From NCBI GenBank assembly GCA_040752915.1, contig JBFMHB010000014.1, positions 1 to 51,268 of the forward strand: a DNA stretch of 51,268 nt, written 5' to 3'. Numbering within the stretch: position 1 is the stretch's first letter; the number at the start of each line of letters is the position of its first letter. The position numbers and the translations under genes are program-made. The notes beneath the pieces were generated by a model. The model was not told the origin of the DNA. It made no database searches and saw only the letters and a program-made list of their open reading frames with translations. Shown one piece after another: positions 1-7,992 of this stretch. The DNA is from Acidobacteriota bacterium. Lineage in GTDB: Bacteria; Acidobacteriota; UBA4820; DSQY01.

Positions 1-63
1 CCGCCCTCCCCCTCCCGGCCTCCCCCGCCGAGCCCTGCCGGTGCCGGCGGTCGGGCTGGACCC

Positions 64-92
64 AAAAAAAATGGCGGGACCTGGGTCCCGCC
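64..92 (-). terminator. Rho-independent terminator of the DUF6600-like gene
   Basis: A perfect 8-bp stem (73-80 with 85-92) and a 4-base loop are followed, on the minus strand, by a run of eight T residues (64-71). This is the classic intrinsic terminator layout, about 30 bases past the stop codon of the minus-strand gene ending at 123. Confidence 0.85.
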
Positions 93-122
93 GAAAAGGA
101 AGAAGGAGAGGGAGGTATGGCT

Positions 123-1976
123 TCAACGCCGCCGCCGCCCCCCGCCCGAGGACTTGGGCGGTGGGGAGGGCTGGTCCATTCCGCTGGAAGGCCGGCTCGG
201 AATGTAACGGGGCTGGCCGGAGGAGCGCCCCGTGTTCGGAGACGCGGACTCGCGCGAAGATTCGGGCCGCCCGGAGGATCGCGAGGTTCCCACCCTCCCG
301 GAAGAGCCCCGGGGGGGCGAAACGGGAGCGCGGACCCTCTCCCGGGACGACGGCGCAGCATCCCCTTCGCGGTCCGGAACACCGGAGGGCTCGGTCCACC
401 GGGACGAACGGGATCCGCTGGGTGTTTCCCGCCCTCCACCCGTGGAGGGACCCCCCACGGGCTCCCTCGATCTGGGCGGCCCCGTGACGGCACCGCCGGT
501 CCCGGGGTTGCCCACGGGCTGTCGGGTGCGTGGGGACACGGCCCCACCCGCTCCGTCACGCGGCGTCCGGCCCGGGTCCGAGACGCGGGATCGGCCCCCG
601 CCGGTGGGGTCCGAGACGGGGTCGGGAGGCGAGGACGTCCAACGGGATCGGCCGTCCACCGTCCCGGGATCGGGGTCGCGCCGAGAATCCCGAGCGCGCA
701 GAGGCTCCTCCGCGTCCCGCTTGAGGTCGCTCCAGGAGGTTCGGCCCCGGTCGAAGTCCCGCACGCGGTCCGGCGGGAGGTGGAGAGGGGAGATCACGGC
801 GCCGCTCCCGCGGGGACCGGACCCCCGCAGCGAGACGCCTCCCACGCCCTGAGCCCTGGGATAAATGGGCCTCGGCGGGGGGGCGGTCCGGTGGTGGACG
901 ATGACCCGATGGACGTGCGGGTCGTACAGATGTCCCACGTGAACGCTGTACCAACCGCAGTGGGACCAATAGGGGTAGCCGTCCCAGCCGAGGGGACACC
1001 AGCCCAGCCATCCGTCATCCCCCCAGTACCACGCTACCCAGGCCGGAGAGAAAATGGACAGGGGGATCCATCCCCATCCGATCCCGGCCACGAAGGTCCA
1101 ACGGCCGTAATGGAAGGGGACCCACCCCCACGTTTCGACCGGGATCCACGTCATCCCCCAGGGCCCCCACCACCATCGCCCGGTCATGTAGGGGCTCCAC
1201 TCGGCCTCCAGGACGGAAGGTCTCCAGACGTACCCGTAGTCCTGGGTGTGGACCCAGGTCCCGTACGTGTCGAAGTCGCCCGCGTAGGTCCTCAGGTTGT
1301 CGGGCAGATACCGCTGGGAAACGCCGCGCGTGCGGCGCGGAAGGGCGTCGTTGCTGAAGGCCAGCAGGGGCTCGTAGGAGGCCCTCTGGGCCGCCAGCGG
1401 GCGCAGAGGCGGGTAACCGTAGTCCGCATAGGTCATCTGGCCCGCCTCCAGCGTGATCCCCCCCCCTGCCGTCGTAACGGTGCAGGCCCCTTCGAGGCAG
1501 GTGACCCGGGTCCTGTCCACGGTTTCCACCTCGATGATGACGGCGCAGGCCCGGAGGGGAGAGACCGCCGCGGACGGCGTGGAGAGGACGGAGGAGGCCA
1601 GGGGGGGACTCCAGTTCCTCATTTCCACGAGCGCCGTTCCCTTCCACAGCCGGAGACCGATCGAACCGCCGACGTCCTCGATCCCCGAGGGGAGCCGGTC
1701 GATTTCCACGCGGGTCCCCCCGTCCAGCCAGAGGGAATTGCCGTCCGGAAGGACCGCTCCCAGGCGTCCCGCCGCTTCGGTCCAAGCCGTGTCTCCTTCG
1801 AACAGCGGGAGATTCACGGTAAGGCTCTGGGGGTCCCGATCGGCTGAAGGGTTCTGGGCAAAGGCGCCTCCCTGGACGGCCCGCACGACGCCGTAGCGTT
1901 CGGCGGGAGCCTGGGCCCAGAGCGGAATACCGCACAGGATGACGACCGTGGCTGCGAGACATGTCCTGGCGTTCAT
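123..1976 (-). CDS. Exported DUF6600/FecR-like protein with aromatic repeat region
   Basis: 617 residues. The ATG at 1976 is chosen because an AGGAGG lies 6 bases upstream and a clean signal peptide follows (hydrophobic core, then a cleavage-like site after residue about 22); an upstream in-frame start would add 20 Arg-rich residues. After the signal there is a FecR-like beta region (residues about 25-190). A Trp/Tyr/Gly-rich block of repeated W-G-W and Y-x-W-G motifs follows (about 230-370), typical of DUF6600-type proteins. Roughly 250 low-complexity residues rich in Arg, Ser, Gly and Pro form the C-terminus. The protein is probably periplasmic or surface exposed. The function of the family is unknown to me; the family name is a recognition call from the aromatic block, not a search result. 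It is followed by its own terminator and looks monocistronic. Confidence 0.75.
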   Translation of the reverse strand: MNARTCLAATVVILCGIPLWAQAPAERYGVVRAVQGGAFAQNPSADRDPQSLTVNLPLFEGDTAWTEAAGRLGAVLPDGNSLWLDGGTRVEIDRLPSGIEDVGGSIGLRLWKGTALVEMRNWSPPLASSVLSTPSAAVSPLRACAVIIEVETVDRTRVTCLEGACTVTTAGGGITLEAGQMTYADYGYPPLRPLAAQRASYEPLLAFSNDALPRRTRGVSQRYLPDNLRTYAGDFDTYGTWVHTQDYGYVWRPSVLEAEWSPYMTGRWWWGPWGMTWIPVETWGWVPFHYGRWTFVAGIGWGWIPLSIFSPAWVAWYWGDDGWLGWCPLGWDGYPYWSHCGWYSVHVGHLYDPHVHRVIVHHRTAPPPRPIYPRAQGVGGVSLRGSGPRGSGAVISPLHLPPDRVRDFDRGRTSWSDLKRDAEEPLRARDSRRDPDPGTVDGRSRWTSSPPDPVSDPTGGGRSRVSDPGRTPRDGAGGAVSPRTRQPVGNPGTGGAVTGPPRSREPVGGPSTGGGRETPSGSRSSRWTEPSGVPDREGDAAPSSRERVRAPVSPPRGSSGRVGTSRSSGRPESSRESASPNTGRSSGQPRYIPSRPSSGMDQPSPPPKSSGGGRRRR

Positions 1977-2125
1977 CGTTCGCCTCCTGAGGGAGCTTCG
2001 AGCAAGGAGAATGCCAGAGCGCCGGAGGGGCGGCATCGAAGGAAGCGCTTCACCGTCAATGCCTTAGGAGGGTCCCCCTTCCGATCCGAGCGTCCGCTCC
2101 GCCGGACGGTGGCCTTGAAAAGCGT

Positions 2126-2149
2126 CCGGCCTCCCCAGGGGGAGGCCGG
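2126..2149 (-). terminator. Hairpin terminator of the coiled-coil protein gene
   Basis: A perfect 10-bp stem (2126-2135 with 2140-2149) and a CAGG loop, about 25 bases past the stop of the minus-strand gene ending at 2175. The minus strand continues with ACGCTTTTC, so the T-tract is short and offset. Termination is likely but less certain than at 64-92. Confidence 0.6.
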
Positions 2150-2174
2150 AAAGGGGTGCGCGTGCCGGGAGGAT

Positions 2175-2918
2175 TCAGGTTCCGGGACCCTCCTCCGGGG
2201 CGGCGGTCTGCTGGATGACGACGGGGGTGGCGTTGATCTCCCTCTGAACCGAGTCGATCTGCCCCCCCAGGTCCGCGATCTGCGACTGCACCTGGCCCAG
2301 GCGGTCCTGGACCGTGTCCATGGACCGCTGGAGGGACTCCTGCTCGCCCTGCAGGACGCTGAAATTGTACTTGTCCCGAAGGCTGGAGAGTTGCGACTGA
2401 AGGTCGCTCTGCTGCTGGTAGAGGAGAGTGCGTTGATCGATGAGCCCGCCCAGCCGATTCTGGAGATCGCCCAAATTCTGGCCCGACGGGGCCTGCGGGG
2501 GCGGCATGGCGCCGGGCGCGGGGGCTTCGGCGGACCCTCCGCCCACCAGCTCGCCCTCGTTCGCCAGGCGCGCCCTCCGGCGGATGATCTCCAATTGCTC
2601 CTCGTTGATGAAGACCGCCGGCGCCTTCGCCGGAGACGCTTCCGTTGAGGGAACCGCCTCGCTGTCGATTTCGAGCTTCATGCCCGTCACGGGCGCCGCG
2701 GCCAAGGCATTGACGCGCTCGGACTTCTCGAAATCGATATCCGTCGCCGGAAGAAACAAGTACAGACCGTTCTTGAAGAAATAGGCCAGGCCTTCCTGCA
2801 CGACGGGCTTGTCGTCGGCCTTGATGATCCGGCCGTCCTGAAGCTGGATGGTGTAAGACGCCGCGGAGGCCACGGTCGTCAACAGAAGAATCGCGATCAC
2901 CGGAAGAGCGCGCCTCAT
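2175..2918 (-). CDS. Exported coiled-coil protein of unknown function
   Basis: 247 residues. The ATG at 2918 has AAGGGGG 7 bases upstream and is followed by a good signal peptide (hydrophobic core then A-S-A); a longer frame would start inside the promoter. Residues about 20-75 form a beta-rich segment beginning Y-T-I-Q-L-Q-D-G, a pattern common in small SH3-like or 'DG' domains. A Pro/Ala linker follows, then a heptad-rich coiled coil (about 140-220) in which Gln, Leu and Asp dominate. A short tail ends the protein. It is probably periplasmic and may be oligomeric. I do not recognise the family. It is divergently transcribed from the kinase gene at 3144, with a good promoter upstream. Confidence 0.75.
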   Translation of the reverse strand: MRRALPVIAILLLTTVASAASYTIQLQDGRIIKADDKPVVQEGLAYFFKNGLYLFLPATDIDFEKSERVNALAAAPVTGMKLEIDSEAVPSTEASPAKAPAVFINEEQLEIIRRRARLANEGELVGGGSAEAPAPGAMPPPQAPSGQNLGDLQNRLGGLIDQRTLLYQQQSDLQSQLSSLRDKYNFSVLQGEQESLQRSMDTVQDRLGQVQSQIADLGGQIDSVQREINATPVVIQQTAAPEEGPGT

Positions 2919-2944
2919 GGATCGACCCCCTTTCTTCACTGAAT

Positions 2945-2973
2945 AGTTTAAGTTTTTCAAGACTTGTCGTCAA
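2945..2973 (-). promoter_or_regulatory. Promoter of the coiled-coil protein gene
   Basis: On the minus strand, -35 TTGACG (2968-2973), a 17-base spacer, and -10 TAAACT (2945-2950). The expected start of transcription leaves a leader of about 20 bases containing the AAGGGGG ribosome site. Confidence 0.65.
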
Positions 2974-3050
2974 GAAGAAACGAAATCCGCGTCGGAAACG
3001 GCGCCCTGCAGGCCAAAGGTCTGGCCTGCGGCGAAGTCCCTGAGACCCGT

Positions 3051-3080
3051 TTGACACACCTTCGGCGGGATTGTTAGCCT
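3051..3080 (+). promoter_or_regulatory. Promoter of the kinase-PhoH-NtrYX-MglA gene series
   Basis: A perfect -35 TTGACA (3051-3056), an 18-base spacer and -10 TAGCCT (3075-3080). The predicted leader is about 57 bases and carries GGAGG just before the GTG start at 3144. The same -10 and the same spacing recur at 13472-13501. Confidence 0.65.
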
Positions 3081-3143
3081 AGAGGCAGGTCACCGGGCGC
3101 GTGTCCCCCCACTTCCGGCCCGCCCGGGGCCCCTGGAGGCATC

Positions 3144-6053
3144 GTGTCCGAGCTCACACGGCGGGCCTGGAAGGCGTACTTCCGCGGCAACTACCTGCAG
3201 GCCGGCGATCTGTACAAATCCGCCGGGGAGCTGGAAAAGGCCTCCAAGATGTACTGCAAGGGGGGGGACCTCCGCGCCGCCGCCGAAGTGGAAGAGGCAT
3301 TGGGCCGCGTCACGCGAGCCGTGGATTACCTCTTGCGGGCGGGCGACCCGAACTCGGCGGCCTTGATGCTCGGCCGGCACGGCCACTTCACCCGCGCGGC
3401 GCAGATTTACGCCGAGGCCGGCAACAAGGTCCAGGCCGCCGCCATGGCCCTCAAGGGAGGGAACACGGCCCTGGCCTCCCAGCTGTACGAGCAGGCGGGG
3501 CGGTACATGGAGGCGGGGCGGCTGGCCTTCAAGTCCGACAACGTGGGCCGGGCCCTGCTCCTCTTCGAGCGCGTTCTCAAGCAGCTCCCCGCGGCCGAAG
3601 CATTGACGCCGTCCGAACAGCTCCAGCAGCGGGAGCAACTGACGGAGGTGGCCCGCTACTTGGAGGAGGGCGAGGCCTACGACCGCGCCGCGGAGCTTCA
3701 CGAGAGGATGAACAACCTCCCACAGGCCGCCCAGTGTTACGAAGCTGCCAAGCAGTTCGAAAAGGCGGCGGAGCTCTATCGCCGGGTGGGTGCCCTGGAC
3801 CGGCTGAGCGCCCTCACGGACCGGGCCGCCAAGACACCTCTCGTGGTCCAGGCGGAGGGGCTCGCCGCCAAAGGAGACCTGGAAGAGGCCGCGCGGCTCT
3901 TCGCCGAAGCCGGCCTGAAGGACAGGGCCGCGGGCCTTTACGAAGAATCCGGGCACCTCGAGGCGGCCGCCGAACTGAGGAGGGAGCTGGGCGACCACGA
4001 AATGGCGGGGAACCTCTTCTACAGGGTTCAGGCCTACCTTCCCGCGGCCCAGTCCTACGAGGAAGCCCACCTCTTCGCCATGGCCGAGCAGTGCTACCTC
4101 AAGGCGGGGGACAACCTCCGCGCCGCTCGGTCGGCCTTCGAGGCGGGCCATTGGGAGCGCGCGGTGGATCTGGCCCCCGACGCGGAGGAACGCCGGGCCT
4201 TTCTCGCCCGGATTCAGGCTTTTCCCGACAACCCCGCCGAGCGCGGACGCCTGGCCATTCTCAAGGCGCGACTCCTCCTGGACCTCGGCCAGCACTCCGT
4301 GGCCGGGGCGTGTCTGGAGGGGCTGAGCCCCGCCAGCGCGGAGGAGGAGACCTGGGCCCATTACCTTCAAGCGAGGGTTCTGGAGGCGCAGGGCGACGCC
4401 GAATCCGCCACCGAGTTTTACCGAAAGGCCCTCGCCGCCAACATGGGCTTCCAGGACGCGCGCCAGCGCCTCGAGGCTCTCCAGCACTGGGCGGCGGCTC
4501 CGCATTCGCAGAAGGGCCGCTACGCGGAGGCGGAAGTCCTGTGGAGCGACGACGCCGGACCCTGGATCCGGGGTGAGGACTCCCTCCTTCACACGCCCGT
4601 CCTGATCCACCGCCTGGAGCCCCCGCTCCACACCGCCGCGGGTCTCATCGAACCGGAGCACCTGCAGCGGCTCCTCGCGCTTCGCCACCCCGGCCTTCTG
4701 GGGCTGAGGGACGCCGTACCTCGCCGGGGGGGAGCCGACCTGGTCTACGAGATGTTTCCGGGTCGTCCCCTGTCCCGCTGGCTCGAAGAGGGATATTGCC
4801 CCTCCCAGTACGCCGCCTTGGAGAAAATGCAGCCCATCCTCGAGGCCCTGGCCGAGGGCCACCGCCGGGGCCTACCCCACAACCGCCTGGGTCCCGACTG
4901 GGTCCTGATGGACAACGACGGTCGCGTCAAGATCCATGGCATGGGCCTTTTCGAGCCCCAGCCTCGGCCCCAGCCCTCGGACACGGGGGGACTGGCGGGG
5001 TCGGACCCGGAGTTTCGGACCGACCCTTCGCCGGACCTCAGGGCTTCAGGGGAACTCTTCTTGAGGCTTCTGGCCGGGCGCGGAGAAGGGGCGGGCACCC
5101 CTCCTCTCCTGAACGAACTCGACGTCCCCGAGTCCATGAGGGACCTGCTGGCGCGAATGCTGGGAGAGGTCCCCGCGCGCCCGTACACCTCCTTCGAGGA
5201 GGTCCTGACGGACCTCTCGGCCCTTGAACTCCACGTCGGCTCCATCATCGCGGGCCGGTACGAAATCCTGGAGGAACTGGGCCGGGGCGGCATGGGTCAG
5301 GTCTTCCGCGTTCGCGACCGGGAACTCAACGAGGAGGTGGCCCTCAAGACCCTGCGCCGCCGGCCCGAAATGACCGAAGAGGCCAAATCGAGGTTCATGA
5401 GGGAGATCAAGCTCAGCCGGCGCATCACGCATCCGAACGTGGTGCGCGTGTACGATTTCGGAATCTGGCGCGAGACCCTCTTCCTCACGATGGAGTACAT
5501 CCCCGGGAAGACCCTGAGCCAGTGGGTGAAGGAAGGGGCCCACGGGAGGGCCAACCTCCGTCAGAAGGTGGAGATTCTGAGAGGCGTGGCGGCTGGCCTC
5601 TCGGAGGCGCACAAGATGGGCGTCATCCACCGGGATCTGAAACCGCAGAACGTGATTCTCACGCCGGCGGGCATCCCGAAAGTCCTGGACTTCGGCATCG
5701 CTTACGCCGACGTGGAGGAGAGCGGGGACCTGACCCAGGAGGGCCACTTCGTGGGCTCGCCCAAGTACGTGTCGCCGGAGCAGATCCAGGGACTTCCCCT
5801 GGATCCGAGGTCCGACGTGTATTCGCTCGGGCTTCTCGCCTACTTCTTGCTAACGGGCCAGGACGCGTTTTCGGGCGACAAATCCGGGCTCATCCTCCTC
5901 AAGCAGCTGAAGGAGATGCCTCCGCCGCCGTCCCGGTTCGCGCGCCTGCCTCCCACTCTGGACCGACTCGTCATGAACTGCCTCAACAAGAAGCCCGAAG
6001 AGCGACCGGCGAGCCTCGATGAGGTCTCGCGGCACCTGAAGGAGATCGTATGA
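3144..6053 (+). CDS. TPR-like protein with tandem pseudokinase and Ser/Thr kinase domains
   Basis: 969 residues, cytoplasmic, no membrane segment. GTG start with GGAGG 4 bases upstream. Residues about 5-440 are helical TPR-like repeats with recurrent A-x-x-L/Y-x-x-A-G spacing. Residues about 455-690 resemble a kinase fold but lack the catalytic residues: the VAIK lysine is His489, HRD reads H-N-R (579-581) and DFG reads H-G-M (598-600). Residues about 706-965 are a complete Hanks-type kinase: Gly-rich loop G-R-G-G-M-G, Lys735, HRD with Asp831, DFG with Asp849, and a G-S-P-K-Y-V-S-P-E activation segment. It probably phosphorylates Ser/Thr targets, with the pseudokinase and TPR parts regulating or recruiting (inference). 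The 3' end overlaps the PhoH gene by 4 bases (ATGA). A single-domain annotation would miss the second kinase-like fold. Confidence 0.9.
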   Translation: MSELTRRAWKAYFRGNYLQAGDLYKSAGELEKASKMYCKGGDLRAAAEVEEALGRVTRAVDYLLRAGDPNSAALMLGRHGHFTRAAQIYAEAGNKVQAAAMALKGGNTALASQLYEQAGRYMEAGRLAFKSDNVGRALLLFERVLKQLPAAEALTPSEQLQQREQLTEVARYLEEGEAYDRAAELHERMNNLPQAAQCYEAAKQFEKAAELYRRVGALDRLSALTDRAAKTPLVVQAEGLAAKGDLEEAARLFAEAGLKDRAAGLYEESGHLEAAAELRRELGDHEMAGNLFYRVQAYLPAAQSYEEAHLFAMAEQCYLKAGDNLRAARSAFEAGHWERAVDLAPDAEERRAFLARIQAFPDNPAERGRLAILKARLLLDLGQHSVAGACLEGLSPASAEEETWAHYLQARVLEAQGDAESATEFYRKALAANMGFQDARQRLEALQHWAAAPHSQKGRYAEAEVLWSDDAGPWIRGEDSLLHTPVLIHRLEPPLHTAAGLIEPEHLQRLLALRHPGLLGLRDAVPRRGGADLVYEMFPGRPLSRWLEEGYCPSQYAALEKMQPILEALAEGHRRGLPHNRLGPDWVLMDNDGRVKIHGMGLFEPQPRPQPSDTGGLAGSDPEFRTDPSPDLRASGELFLRLLAGRGEGAGTPPLLNELDVPESMRDLLARMLGEVPARPYTSFEEVLTDLSALELHVGSIIAGRYEILEELGRGGMGQVFRVRDRELNEEVALKTLRRRPEMTEEAKSRFMREIKLSRRITHPNVVRVYDFGIWRETLFLTMEYIPGKTLSQWVKEGAHGRANLRQKVEILRGVAAGLSEAHKMGVIHRDLKPQNVILTPAGIPKVLDFGIAYADVEESGDLTQEGHFVGSPKYVSPEQIQGLPLDPRSDVYSLGLLAYFLLTGQDAFSGDKSGLILLKQLKEMPPPPSRFARLPPTLDRLVMNCLNKKPEERPASLDEVSRHLKEIV

Positions 6054-7351
6054 GCCGCACTTACGTGCTGGACACCAACGTGCTCCTCCACGACCCGCAC
6101 AGCATCTACCGCTTTCAGGAAAACACGGTGGTCATTCCGATCTGGGTCATCGAGGAGGTGGACCGGTTCAAGCGGGACGTCACGGAAATCGGCCGCAGCG
6201 CGCGGGAGGTCTCCAGGGAACTGGACAACCTGAGGCAGCTGGGCCCCCTCTCCGGGGGGGTTCCCCTCCCCGAAGGGGGCACTCTTCACGTGGCCATCGA
6301 GCGGGTGGAGAAGGAGAACCTACCGCCCACCATTCGGGAAGGAAGCGCCGACAACCTGATCCTCGGCGTGGCCCTGGCCCTGCAGAGGAAGTCCGGCGAC
6401 GTGGTGCTCGTCACGAAGGACACCAACCTGCGCATCAAGGCGGACGCGTTCGGTCTGCCCGCTGAGGATTACGAGACCGACAAGGTGCAAATCGACGAAC
6501 TCTACGCGGGGTGGAGGACCCTCACGGTCCCCAAGCGAACCCTGGACTCCCTCTTCCAGAAGCGGTCCGTCCCCTGCGAAGCGAACCTCCATCCCAACGA
6601 GATGGCGCTCCTCCTCGACGAGGAGAACCCGAACCACACGGCCCTCGCGCGCCAGAATCCTCAAGACCGGACGCTCCATCCCCTGGACGACATCAAGCCC
6701 CTGTGGGGCATCAGCCCAAGGAACAAGGAGCAACGATTCGCCCTGGACCTCCTGTTGAACGACGGGATCCCTCTGGTGACCCTCGTGGGCAAGGCGGGAA
6801 CGGGCAAGACCCTCCTCGCCCTGGCCGCCGGCCTCCACAAGGTGGCCGACCAGCAGCAGTACCAGAGGCTCCTCGTGACCCGCCCCATCTTTCCCATGGG
6901 GCGGGACATCGGCTATCTGCCCGGCGAACTCGAGGAGAAGCTGAAGCCCTGGATGCAGCCCATCTTCGACAACCTGGAACTCCTCCTGAACCTGTCCTAC
7001 AGCAACCGCGGCCACGACGCCTACCGGGAGCTCGTGGACCAGAGGATCCTGCAGATCGAGGCCCTCACGTACATCCGGGGCCGCTCCATCCCGAACCAGT
7101 TCCTCATCGTGGACGAGGCCCAGAACCTCACTCCCCACGAGGTGAAGACCATCGTCACCCGGGCCGGGGAACACACCAAGATCGTCCTGACCGGAGATCC
7201 GTACCAGATCGACAACCCCTATATCGACTCCTCGTCGAACGGTCTCACGTACGTGGTGGAGCGCTTCAAGGCGCAGAAGGAAGCGGGCCACATCACGCTC
7301 AGCCGGGGCGAGCGCTCGGACCTGGCGGAAATCGCGGCCAACGTTCTCTGA
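6050..7351 (+). CDS. PIN domain-PhoH family ATPase
   Basis: 433 residues, the usual length for the PIN-PhoH (PhoH2/YlaK) family. Residues 1-130 form a PIN nuclease domain starting Y-V-L-D-T-N, with Asp8 as the first metal ligand. Residues about 220-430 form the PhoH ATPase domain with Walker A G-K-A-G-T-G-K-T (about 246-253) and Walker B L-I-V-D-E-A-Q (about 351-357). Family members are ATP-dependent RNA helicase/nucleases, by family knowledge. The start ATG overlaps the stop of the kinase gene (ATGA), so translation is probably coupled. A link to kinase signalling is suggested only by this adjacency. Confidence 0.93.
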   Translation: MSRTYVLDTNVLLHDPHSIYRFQENTVVIPIWVIEEVDRFKRDVTEIGRSAREVSRELDNLRQLGPLSGGVPLPEGGTLHVAIERVEKENLPPTIREGSADNLILGVALALQRKSGDVVLVTKDTNLRIKADAFGLPAEDYETDKVQIDELYAGWRTLTVPKRTLDSLFQKRSVPCEANLHPNEMALLLDEENPNHTALARQNPQDRTLHPLDDIKPLWGISPRNKEQRFALDLLLNDGIPLVTLVGKAGTGKTLLALAAGLHKVADQQQYQRLLVTRPIFPMGRDIGYLPGELEEKLKPWMQPIFDNLELLLNLSYSNRGHDAYRELVDQRILQIEALTYIRGRSIPNQFLIVDEAQNLTPHEVKTIVTRAGEHTKIVLTGDPYQIDNPYIDSSSNGLTYVVERFKAQKEAGHITLSRGERSDLAEIAANVL

Positions 7352-7392
7352 ACGCACGATGGACGGACCGGACGATCGGGGGAGGAGGAAGG

Positions 7393-7992
7393 ATGGGGAT
7401 CGGACCAGGGGGCGCGTCGGGACGGAATGGCAGGCGCCGGACGGGAGCCCGGTGCCTCCTCTTCGCCGCCGCCCTCGCCGCGCTGGTCTCCGCCCCACCG
7501 ACCCGAGCCGAAGGCCCCCTCGTCAAGGACCTCCGCTGGGCCTTCGAGAACAACGCCGTGGTGGTTTCCTTCGGCGTGGCCGATGCTTTGGAACGAAAGG
7601 ATCTTCGGGAGGCCATCCTCTCCACGGCGCCCGTGACCTTGACCTTCACGGCCGAGGTGGTGAAGAGCCGTAGCCTCTGGAAAAACAAGACCGTCGGGCG
7701 CAAGGTCGTCCGGCACACGGTCCGTTACGACAACCTCACCCGCCAGTTTTCCGTGGAGACGGGCGTGGACGGCCTCCTCACTGATCAGAGGGTCCTCGCC
7801 ACGTGGGAGGAGATGGCCGCGTACATGGGTCGCGTGGAGGGGCTGGCGGTCACGTCGGTGGCGAACCTCGAACCGTCCGAGGGCGGATATCTCCTGAGAG
7901 TCAACGTGCACGTCCTGTCCGATTTCGTCCTCTGGATCATCCCCTGGAGCGTGGAGACGCCCTGGGTCTCCACGGCCCTTCCCACGCCATGA
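7393..7992 (+). CDS. DUF4390 family exported protein
   Basis: 199 residues. The ATG at 7393 is preceded by a GGAGGAGGAAGG purine run. The N-terminus is Arg/Gly-rich and then hydrophobic with an A-x-A-like cleavage region around residue 38, so the protein is exported or membrane anchored. The rest is beta-rich with the DUF4390 pattern, including a W-K-N-K segment and a D-F-V-L-W-I-I-P-W segment near the C-terminus. DUF4390 genes are commonly found just upstream of NtrY-type histidine kinases, as here; the next gene overlaps by 4 bases (ATGA). The molecular role is unknown. It may be an envelope partner of the sensor kinase (inference). Confidence 0.85.
   Translation: MGIGPGGASGRNGRRRTGARCLLFAAALAALVSAPPTRAEGPLVKDLRWAFENNAVVVSFGVADALERKDLREAILSTAPVTLTFTAEVVKSRSLWKNKTVGRKVVRHTVRYDNLTRQFSVETGVDGLLTDQRVLATWEEMAAYMGRVEGLAVTSVANLEPSEGGYLLRVNVHVLSDFVLWIIPWSVETPWVSTALPTP

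Noticed and set aside
117-1847. A 576-codon open frame on the plus strand opposite the DUF6600-like gene
   Set aside because: Shadow of the minus-strand gene. The translation is Gly/Pro/Arg noise, there is no signal or domain, and the minus frame has a signal peptide, ribosome site and terminator.
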